DNA of 64,000 bases from Kiritimatiellia bacterium (lineage in GTDB: Bacteria; Verrucomicrobiota; Kiritimatiellia; RFP12; UBA1067). The translations under genes and the position numbers were made by a program. Shown one piece after another: positions 57,537 to 64,000 of this stretch. Each line of letters opens with the position of its first letter. The stretch's first letter is position 1. The notes beneath the pieces were generated by a model. It made no database searches. It was not told the origin of the DNA and saw only the letters and a program-made list of their open reading frames with translations. The stretch is taken from contig JAFRDO010000087.1 of the NCBI GenBank assembly GCA_017403825.1, positions 1 through 64,000 of the forward strand, written 5' to 3'.

Positions 57537-58277
57537 CTACGAAAGAAGCAACGCCGAGGGAGGATCGAGGAACATCGCGCAGTCTGGGTGGAGCTGAAGG
57601 AACGACGACGGAAGCATGTTCGTGACGGGGCCTTCCAGCGCCCCCTTAACGGCCTCCGCCTTGCGCTCGTCGGGACACGTGCAGACGATTGCACGCGACC
57701 ACATGATCTGCTTCATAGTCATGCTGAACGCATGGGTGGGAACGTTGTCCTTCGTCGCGAACCAGCCCTCGCCGACCTGCTGCATGCGGCACTTGTCGTC
57801 CAGCGGCACGACCTTGTACGCGCGTTCGCAGTCGATGTCGGCAGGCGGGTCGTTGAACGCGAGATGGCCGTTCTCGCCAATCCCGACACAGGCTACGTCG
57901 ATAGGCGCAACGCGGATAAGCGCCTCCAGCCTGTCGATCTCGGCCTCCGGATCAGCCGCCTCGCCGTTCACCTCGTTGAACGCCTTCATCGGCTGCGGGG
58001 TCTTGGAGACGAAACGCTCGCGCATGTAGCCACGGAACGATGCCTTGTGCGTCACTGGCAGGCCGACGTACTCGTCGAGATGGAAGCCCGTCACTTTCGT
58101 CCAGTCTATCCCCGGCTCCTTCACAAGCGCGGCAAGAAACTCGAACTGGCTCGCGCCTGTCGCGACGATTATCCGCGCCTCGCCGCGCAACGCTATCGCC
58201 TCCCGTATCTTGTCTGCGGCGGCCTTGGCCGCAGCAGCAGCCATGTCCGCCTTGTCTTTTCCGATATAGACCGTCAT
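57537..58277 (-). CDS. nagB: Glucosamine-6-phosphate deaminase
   Basis: A 246-residue canonical NagB converting GlcN6P to Fru6P and ammonia. It has GASQFEFLAALV, the catalytic FHLDEYVGLP (Asp of DEY), CVGIGENGHLAFNDPPAD with the NGH His, and the C-terminal SSFLQLHPDCAMFLD. The ATG at 58277 follows GGAG and gives the usual length. It lies 34 nt after the second glycyl-radical-like gene, in one operon with GH109, so release of GalNAc/GlcNAc and entry to glycolysis are encoded together. NagA is elsewhere (48711-49640). Confidence 0.94.
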   Translation of the reverse strand: MTVYIGKDKADMAAAAAKAAADKIREAIALRGEARIIVATGASQFEFLAALVKEPGIDWTKVTGFHLDEYVGLPVTHKASFRGYMRERFVSKTPQPMKAFNEVNGEAADPEAEIDRLEALIRVAPIDVACVGIGENGHLAFNDPPADIDCERAYKVVPLDDKCRMQQVGEGWFATKDNVPTHAFSMTMKQIMWSRAIVCTCPDERKAEAVKGALEGPVTNMLPSSFLQLHPDCAMFLDPPSALLLS

Positions 58278-58311
58278 ATGTTTTCTCCTTTCACATTTAG
58301 TTTTCTCGCCG

Positions 58312-60585
58312 TTACCACGGCATCGATTCAAGCCGCCTGATGTATTCGTCCTGCTCCACGCGCGGAATGTCGTTCCAGCGTATGTTCCAGCCCGCCACGC
58401 GCACCTGCAGGTTCTCGTACTTCTCGGGATGCCTCTGCGCGTCGCGCAGAGTCTCGGGCGAGACGACGTTGATGTTGAGCGCGACGCCCCCGCCCGCGAA
58501 GAACCGCTCTGCGAGAACGCGAAATGCCCGAAGCCCCTTTTCGCCAGCGACGGTGGAAGGATGAATCATCACGTCGTAGATGCTGCCGCACGGGAAGTTC
58601 TCCGGCGCAACCGCCCCATAGCTCCTGATCGAGCCGGTGATGCCCTCCGTCTCCGCGCCAACGCTCGGCGCCATGTTCTTCGAGAAGTGGTCGCCCGCCT
58701 TGCGCCCGTCCGGCGTGGCGCCGGTCATCTGTCCGCCGCGGATGAAGCCGCGCGAGTTCAGCCCGTAGCAGACGAACACGCCGCCGCGCCCGTTGGGCTT
58801 CCCGACGAAGCGCGACGTGAAGCCCTCGATCACCTCCCTTGCGAGCGCATCCGCCTCCGCGTTTCCGCACCCCCATTTCAGCTTCGAGTTCTTCATCCTG
58901 AGACGCAACTCCTCGTTCCCCTTCCAGTCCTCCGCAAGAATCTTGCCAAGTTCCGCAAGCGAGACCGCTCCCTTGTCGTACACGAACTCCTTTACCGCGA
59001 GAAGCGAATCGACCGCAGTCGCGAAACCGCATTCGGATATGGCCGTGAAGTTGTACTTGTAGCCGAGCGAAAATGCGTCAACCCCCTTCTCCAGCGCTGA
59101 GCCGACGGCAAGCGAGAGCACGAGAGCGGGATTCACCTCGGCAAGATGGCGCTCGCTATCGCGGAGAAGCTCGACGGTCCTGTCGGTGTTTGCGTGAAGG
59201 ATGCGGAAGTATTCGCGCTTGAAGTCGTCGAACGTCGCGGCAGTGAAATTCCCTTTTGCGGCGTTAGACATGATTTCCGTCACAGGCTGCGGCAGATAGA
59301 CGTCCGTCGCGCTCGTGCAGTTGCCCTTGCCGCGCGGCAGGTACTCGAAGCAGCCCCAGATCAGCAGATCGCGGCACTCCTCGTCCGTCAGCCCCACCGG
59401 CTTCATAGACCGCGCCATGCTCTCTTCGCCCATCAGGCAGAGCGGCGCGTGCTTGCGCAGCATGTCGAGCGCTTTCCGCCATATTTCGTCCGGCGTGTTC
59501 TTCGCCATCTTCAGCTGGAACTTCGGCGTAGGCAGAGCAGTCTTTTCCACGACGTCGAGGATGACGAGCGAGAGCGAATTGTACGCGCTAGTGCCGTCAC
59601 TGTTCGTGCCGCCGAGATAGATAGGGTGGCCCCAGTAGTTGTCGATGGACCCGAACTGCCAGATGAAATGACGGAAGTCTTCGCGGAACTCGGCCTCTGT
59701 GGTGCGGCCCGTCGCGAGGTCTGCCTGGTAATACGGCCACCAGCGCACGTCAATGTTGTCCAGCGTACGCACCTGGAAGTAGTTGAGCGGCTCGGAGAGG
59801 ATGAAATACACCATCGTGAACTCCATCACGTCGAACACCGTCTGTGGCGGACCGACGCGCAGACGCTCCAACGAAGCGATCTCCTTGCGCATCCAAGGCG
59901 TCGCGGCATCGGGGTGCGCCTTCGCCGTCGCAATCAAGCGGTCGAGGAAGCGCATCGTCGCGGCGGCGGCGCGTTTCTCGGCGCGGTAGAACGGCGTGTC
60001 CTGCGAGTAGGAATCGACGCGCGCCTTCATGCCTGGGAAGCCGAGCTTCAGGATGTCCGCCCAGTCGGGCGCGGAGTGGTCGAAGTCCTTGCCGATAGAG
60101 GCGCGCCCCTCCTTCCGCATCTGCGCGACCTTCTCCCGCAGGCCTGGAAAATACTTGTCGTCAACCGCGGCCGCGTGCTCCCACAGAATGGCCTTCATCG
60201 GACGGCGATGGCGGTCCCAAGCGGAAATGGCCGGAAAGCCATCGTACTTCGAGAACCCGATGGCGACGTTGTCGACCAGGAAGTCGAAGCAGCGTGCCGC
60301 GACGTCATACCAGTCCTCCCTGCCGTCCTTCCAGCCCGATTCGTCCGCGATTCTCTTCACGCCAGCGCGGAGCGCATCGTTGTCCATGCCTGTCGCAGGA
60401 TCGGCGAGGTTCGTGCGCCACTTCCACTTGAGGTACGCCGCCTCGTCGGCGATTGCCGCCGGACGCTTCTCCATGCGCGTCGTGTACTGGTGCCCGCCAT
60501 CGTTCATCGGCACGCCGCCATCAGGTATCTCCACCCCCGTAGAGAGAACAACCGCCAAGAGCGGACCTATGACATTCAGCGGCAT
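58312..60585 (-). CDS. Glycyl-radical-enzyme-like protein with apparent export signal (copy B)
   Basis: A 757-residue member of the pyruvate formate-lyase/diol dehydratase superfamily. The glycyl-radical loop reads VRVAGWNIRW (Gly 732, 25 residues from the end), with Trp for the usual Tyr. The cysteine loop is IWGCFEYLPRG (Cys 412 and Glu 414, matching GCVE). TGATPDGRKAGDHFS near 621 is the conserved pre-radical segment. The frame begins MPLNVIGPLLAVVLSTGVE, a short hydrophobic leader, but the ribosome site is poor and the ATG at codon 27 would remove it, so export is less certain than for copy A. It begins 3 nt after the GH109 stop and precedes nagB. Similarity to copy A is distant. Confidence 0.78.
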   Translation of the reverse strand: MPLNVIGPLLAVVLSTGVEIPDGGVPMNDGGHQYTTRMEKRPAAIADEAAYLKWKWRTNLADPATGMDNDALRAGVKRIADESGWKDGREDWYDVAARCFDFLVDNVAIGFSKYDGFPAISAWDRHRRPMKAILWEHAAAVDDKYFPGLREKVAQMRKEGRASIGKDFDHSAPDWADILKLGFPGMKARVDSYSQDTPFYRAEKRAAAATMRFLDRLIATAKAHPDAATPWMRKEIASLERLRVGPPQTVFDVMEFTMVYFILSEPLNYFQVRTLDNIDVRWWPYYQADLATGRTTEAEFREDFRHFIWQFGSIDNYWGHPIYLGGTNSDGTSAYNSLSLVILDVVEKTALPTPKFQLKMAKNTPDEIWRKALDMLRKHAPLCLMGEESMARSMKPVGLTDEECRDLLIWGCFEYLPRGKGNCTSATDVYLPQPVTEIMSNAAKGNFTAATFDDFKREYFRILHANTDRTVELLRDSERHLAEVNPALVLSLAVGSALEKGVDAFSLGYKYNFTAISECGFATAVDSLLAVKEFVYDKGAVSLAELGKILAEDWKGNEELRLRMKNSKLKWGCGNAEADALAREVIEGFTSRFVGKPNGRGGVFVCYGLNSRGFIRGGQMTGATPDGRKAGDHFSKNMAPSVGAETEGITGSIRSYGAVAPENFPCGSIYDVMIHPSTVAGEKGLRAFRVLAERFFAGGGVALNINVVSPETLRDAQRHPEKYENLQVRVAGWNIRWNDIPRVEQDEYIRRLESMPW

Positions 60586-60588
60586 GAC

Positions 60589-61995
60589 TTACACGTTCGC
60601 AGGCGGTGGCAGCTTGCCGAGATTGACATCGGCGTCCATAAGATTGCAGCGACGCTCCTCTTTCCACGCGCCGCGCGTGAAGTCCGGGAAGTCGAACGCC
60701 TTGGATCGGTTGCGCGCGGAGCGTTCGGAAAGCTCGCTCGTCGCGCACCAGGCGGCCAGGTCGTAGACGTCCGCATCGAGAGGCAACCCGTTCATAAGGC
60801 AGTACGCCCACCTGAGGTCCATCAGGAAGTCCATGCCGCCGTGTCCTCCGACCTTCTTCGCCATCTCGCCGGCCGCCTTGTAGAGCGGATGCATGTACTC
60901 CTTCCTGATCCGCGCCGTCTCCGCATCGTTGAACGCGTGCCCGTCGACATACTTCGTCGGCGGTTTCGCCTCAAGGAAGATGTCCAGTTTCGGCCAGGCG
61001 CGGAATACGCCCTTTGTTCCGGCGACGAGATTGACACGCGAATAGGGCCGCGGACTCGTCACGTCATGCTGGAGAACTATCGTGCGCCCCTTCGCCGTGC
61101 GGATCGTCGTCACGTTCATGTCGGCCATGGCGAAGCGGATCGCGCGGCGCGGATCGCCCTCCGGCAGCGTGGCGGCGGCGTACGCCTCGTAGCCGCGCTG
61201 CACTCCGTCTACCGACACGAGGTAGTCGAAGCGGTCGCCCCGGTTGATTCCCATATCGAACGCGATCGGCCCGAGTCCGTGCGTGCTGTACTGGTTGCCG
61301 GAATGCTCGACGTTCCAGCGTCTGCGCCACGCCTCCCACTGGCTGTCGTTGAATATCTGCCAGCGGCGGTCGTGTATGTAGGCGCCTTCGCCGTGCAAGA
61401 GCTCGCCCAGCATGCCGAGCGCGCAGAGGTTGAGCGCAAGCAGCTCGGTCTCGCCATAGCAGCAGTTCTCAAGCTGCATGCAGTGGCGTTTGGTCTTCTC
61501 GGCCGTCTCCACGAGTTCCCAGCACTCGTCGATGAACATGGCGCTAGGGACCTCTATGAAGACATGCTTGCCGGCCTTCATGGCATAGGCAGCAATCGGC
61601 GCGTGCAGGTGCCACGGCGTCGCATTGTAAACGACGTCGATGCCGTCCCAGTCGCAAAGGCCCTTCCAGGCGTCCTCCGCCGTGCCGAATGCGCGCGGCT
61701 TGCGGCCCGACTCCTTTTCAACGTCGGCCACGGCCTTGTCGAGGAACCATTTGCGCACGTCGCACACCGCCGCGACTTCAACGCCCGGCACCTTCGGCAG
61801 GCGCCGCGCCGCGCCGTTGCCGCGCGAGCCGCAGCCGACGATTCCCACGCGAATACACTTGAGCGGAGCAACCGCAAAATTCCGCATCGGCGCACCGCCG
61901 CACATGTCATGTTCCGAGCATTTCGCCGCCGAGACGGCTGAAACGCCCGCTGCCGAAACGCTTGCCAAGAACTCTCTTCTGCTCGTTTTCATCAT
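60589..61995 (-). CDS. Tat-exported GH109 alpha-N-acetylgalactosaminidase-like enzyme (Gfo/Idh fold)
   Basis: A 468-residue NAD-dependent glycosidase of the GH109 type. It begins MKTSRREFLASVSAAG (twin-arginine signal), then a Rossmann domain (IRVGIVGCGSRGNGAARRLP) and NATPWHLHAPIAAYAMKAGK with HVFIEVP. The GH109-specific block ENCCYGETELLALNLC, GELLHGEGAYIHD, STHGLGPIAFDMGINRGDRF and QHDVTSPRPYSR follows. Family enzymes remove terminal alpha-GalNAc, for example from blood group A antigen or mucin O-glycans, using tightly bound NAD. Two adjacent ATGs (61995, 61992) are possible starts. First gene of the operon with the glycyl-radical-like protein and nagB. Confidence 0.88.
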   Translation of the reverse strand: MMKTSRREFLASVSAAGVSAVSAAKCSEHDMCGGAPMRNFAVAPLKCIRVGIVGCGSRGNGAARRLPKVPGVEVAAVCDVRKWFLDKAVADVEKESGRKPRAFGTAEDAWKGLCDWDGIDVVYNATPWHLHAPIAAYAMKAGKHVFIEVPSAMFIDECWELVETAEKTKRHCMQLENCCYGETELLALNLCALGMLGELLHGEGAYIHDRRWQIFNDSQWEAWRRRWNVEHSGNQYSTHGLGPIAFDMGINRGDRFDYLVSVDGVQRGYEAYAAATLPEGDPRRAIRFAMADMNVTTIRTAKGRTIVLQHDVTSPRPYSRVNLVAGTKGVFRAWPKLDIFLEAKPPTKYVDGHAFNDAETARIRKEYMHPLYKAAGEMAKKVGGHGGMDFLMDLRWAYCLMNGLPLDADVYDLAAWCATSELSERSARNRSKAFDFPDFTRGAWKEERRCNLMDADVNLGKLPPPANV

Positions 61996-62049
61996 TTCAA
62001 CTTCTCACGTCGGCCTGACGATTGAAACGCCCTTTTCCACTGTGCATGT

Positions 62050-62055
62050 ATTATA
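62050..62055 (-). promoter_or_regulatory. -10 box of the GH109 operon
   Basis: Minus-strand TATAAT, 54 nt before the ATG at 61995. The preceding bases are GTG rather than TGn, and no good -35 is visible. Confidence 0.5.
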
Positions 62056-62090
62056 CACTATTTGAGCCGAACCTTGTACCGTTTCGCGGT

Positions 62091-64000
62091 TCAATGAAAT
62101 TCTTCCTCAAAGCAGACAAGCGACTGGGGATCCAAAGTGACGGAACATACGTCATTGGAGACGACATATTCCGGAACGGGCTCGTTCCCGATATGCCTGG
62201 TCTGGATGCGTCCGTCTTTATGCGACAGGCGGAAGCGGACGGCCTGCTGGCTATCGGAAACATTGGCTACGAAAGTCGCGCGACGCGTTCCGCCGACATC
62301 ACGCCAGACCGCACCCAGAACTGCAGGATATTCCACCATGTTCAGAGGAGTCTTCTTTGTCCCCCGCGTTGGGTGGTGGGCGTACGTTACAGTCGGCGGC
62401 GGATCAATCGGACGGAACTCGTCTTCCAGATGTCCGTATGCGAGATAATCCAATGACGACTCCCGCAGTCGCGCGATGCGACGAATCACGTCTGCCTGCG
62501 CCGCGAGAGAACGCTTGGCGGGATCGGGATGGAAGAGCCTATGGTCGTTCCATGTTCCAGTCGTGCATCCCCAAAGCGCATATCTCACCTGACAGGCAAA
62601 CATCGCCTCCGGCGAATCGTCCGCCTCCTGCTCGATGCAGAAATAAGTCGTATATCCGGAATAGACTGCAGGATAGAACGGCACGTCAGTCGCCTCCGGG
62701 GCACGTCCGACGATCAACGCGCCGTCGATGAGATCCATCCATGCCTCGCACGGCCCCTCGCTCGTAATCGGAACGCCTGCCGCCGCAAACTTTTCCTTTA
62801 TCGGCGTGAACGCTTCGCGATAGCCGCTCGTCCACCAAGCGCCGCCGCCTGCAGGATGCGAATGGCCTCTTGAATAGCAAGTGCGCCATTGCGCACAATT
62901 GACCTGGTCGTAATAGATTGCGTTGGCGCCAAGTCCGTCAACGACCTCTGCGCCAATGTCAAAAAGCTTCTTCTGCCATCTTGGCGCCGTAGGACACATG
63001 ACCGCGAATTCTGCCGTATATTTCTCGGCACGGACATTCCCATTCTCGTCATGACAGGCATCTGCCTCGACTGACGGGAACGACGGAAGCGCACGATCCC
63101 ACAATCTGCCGTTCACGTATGGCATGACTAGAATGCCGCGTTCGCAGGCATCGCGGAACAGCTCCTTGATCTTCGGTCGCGGAGTCAGGTCCGGATAGCA
63201 GGTGTCGAATCCCTCGTTTTCCCAGCAATACCACCTGAGGCCGATCTTCATGTCCGGAAACGCGGCGCGAAAAAGCTTGTGGAATGTTCCGTCGGCGGCG
63301 ACGGAGCGCCCCCAAACGGCTACTTCGGCAAGCGCTTTCGGATAGTCCGTCCGTTTCGCGATCGGACCCTTGGCCGCCCATTTCTGGTTCAACGCCCATG
63401 CGCGGTAGATTCGCGCAGCATCCCACCAGTCGCCGTCATAGCACTGCGTGACGACCTTGAATCCCGGTCCTCTCGCGTCACGTCCAGGAACATCCGCGTT
63501 CGCAAGAGGCGTCTGAAACTGAAGTGTGCCGTCCGGCAGATAGATCAGCGACTTGATGAGCATCTCGCCGTCATGCGCGGCGACGTAAAGCCCCGCGCGA
63601 CCTTGCTGGATCGCGGTCACCATCGGAAACCATGCAGGAGAGCCGAAACCGCGCAACCGCAATTTCACGGGATCGCAGTTGGGCACGAACTTTGCGCCTA
63701 GATTCATCGTCGGGATGAGCACATCATCCACGCCAGGACGCAGCACTTTCGCAAGAACCGGATACCAAGTCTCAACCGGCACCCAATTGGTGCTGCGATT
63801 CTCTATCGAGAGGGTCCATTCCGCAGCCGCCCCTGCGAGCTTGACTCGCGCCCTGACATCTGCGACGCCCTTCTCGCCGGGCAAATCAAGCCCTTCCCAA
63901 ACAAACACCTTCTCGTTCTCGCCGTCAACAACCCGCTTGTCGGCGCACGGCGCGAGGTTGTTCACCCGGATCGTCTCGGTGGTGCCTGCGTCAGTCCGCC
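62091..64000 (-). CDS. DUF6259-like glycoside-hydrolase protein, 5' partial
   Basis: The frame is open to the window edge (the GTG at 63965 is preceded in frame by RTDAGTTETIR), so the N-terminus lies outside; 636 residues are seen. An N-terminal beta-sandwich region is followed by a TIM-barrel-like core with LRWYCWENEGFDTCYPDLTP, ILVMPYVNGRLWD and NAIYYDQVNCAQW. The Asp of YYDQ is a candidate nucleophile. A C-terminal beta-sandwich ends at FEEEFH. The pattern fits DUF6259 proteins of PVC bacteria, related to GH36/GH101-type barrels; activity unknown. It precedes the GH109 operon in the same direction, with a -10 box between. Confidence 0.68.
   Translation of the reverse strand, partial: RTDAGTTETIRVNNLAPCADKRVVDGENEKVFVWEGLDLPGEKGVADVRARVKLAGAAAEWTLSIENRSTNWVPVETWYPVLAKVLRPGVDDVLIPTMNLGAKFVPNCDPVKLRLRGFGSPAWFPMVTAIQQGRAGLYVAAHDGEMLIKSLIYLPDGTLQFQTPLANADVPGRDARGPGFKVVTQCYDGDWWDAARIYRAWALNQKWAAKGPIAKRTDYPKALAEVAVWGRSVAADGTFHKLFRAAFPDMKIGLRWYCWENEGFDTCYPDLTPRPKIKELFRDACERGILVMPYVNGRLWDRALPSFPSVEADACHDENGNVRAEKYTAEFAVMCPTAPRWQKKLFDIGAEVVDGLGANAIYYDQVNCAQWRTCYSRGHSHPAGGGAWWTSGYREAFTPIKEKFAAAGVPITSEGPCEAWMDLIDGALIVGRAPEATDVPFYPAVYSGYTTYFCIEQEADDSPEAMFACQVRYALWGCTTGTWNDHRLFHPDPAKRSLAAQADVIRRIARLRESSLDYLAYGHLEDEFRPIDPPPTVTYAHHPTRGTKKTPLNMVEYPAVLGAVWRDVGGTRRATFVANVSDSQQAVRFRLSHKDGRIQTRHIGNEPVPEYVVSNDVCSVTLDPQSLVCFEEEFH

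Noticed and set aside
59146..61941. Plus-strand open frame of 931 codons, and similar long plus-strand frames at 4660-6702, 7595-9838, 18010-20097 and 22692-24623
   Set aside because: They lie opposite well-supported minus-strand enzymes, are rich in Arg/Ala/His/Val as expected of antisense GC-rich frames, have no recognisable domains, and lack ribosome sites.
1..64000. tRNA, rRNA or known riboswitch genes
   Set aside because: No cloverleaf or conserved rRNA or riboswitch segments were recognised on either strand by eye; a covariance search could still find small RNAs.

Overview
This window looks like a chromosomal piece of an uncultured, GC-rich bacterium of the PVC superphylum, most probably Kiritimatiellota (Verrucomicrobiota) from an anaerobic, gut-like habitat. 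The assignment is inference. It rests on the many exported glycoside hydrolases, large exported beta-strand-repeat proteins, a PEP-CTERM-type CAAX protease, a very divergent FtsZ, DUF4838 and DUF6259-like proteins, and Tat-exported Gfo/Idh enzymes. Almost everything is on the minus strand. The exceptions are a cupin gene and one truncated ATPase. No rRNA, tRNA or CRISPR array was seen.

Layout. 1-3400: a GatD-like dehydrogenase, a VapC/Phd-type toxin-antitoxin pair, a scar of a decayed GDPD-PfkB operon, and a DUF234 ATPase behind a strong operator-bearing promoter. 3470-9740: an operon of a GH2-M20 fusion, a GH50-like hydrolase and an MFS transporter. 9770-17550: a DUF4838 protein, a beta-strand-rich surface protein and a 1009-residue exported hydrolase. 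17550-24640: an operon of a second GH50-like hydrolase, a PIG-L deacetylase, a serine-hydrolase-like/BPL_N-like fusion carrying heptamer repeats, and an exported glycyl-radical-enzyme-like protein. 24700-28440: another surface protein and a GH39-like enzyme. 28490-46200: mostly housekeeping genes (ispE, aminotransferase, pheT, the cluster ddl-ftsQ-ftsA-ftsZ-mutL, ung, proC), together with a Zn-dehydrogenase, a GlcN6P-isomerase-like gene and a CAAX protease. 46200-52060: an exported phytase-esterase-like protein and an operon of SSS symporter, Tat-exported epimerase-like protein and NagA. 52060-57480: a decayed accessory island with three DUF4143-type ATPases (one truncated), palindromes, 23-bp iterons, a nonsense-mutated gene and a kinase fragment. 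57530-64000: an operon of GH109, a second exported glycyl-radical-enzyme-like protein and NagB, preceded by a DUF6259-like hydrolase that runs off the end.

How the parts may work together (inference). GH109, GH2, GH50-like, GH39-like and DUF4838 enzymes would trim host or algal glycans outside the cytoplasm. PIG-L and NagA would deacetylate amino sugars, and NagB would feed glycolysis. Both glycyl-radical-like proteins sit in these glycan operons and both start with an apparent export signal, which is the most unusual feature here.

Regulation. Most promoters are an extended -10 of the form TGnTATAAT. Several lie only 7-9 nt from the start codon, suggesting leaderless mRNAs. Neighbouring genes are commonly joined by ATGA or GTGA overlaps.
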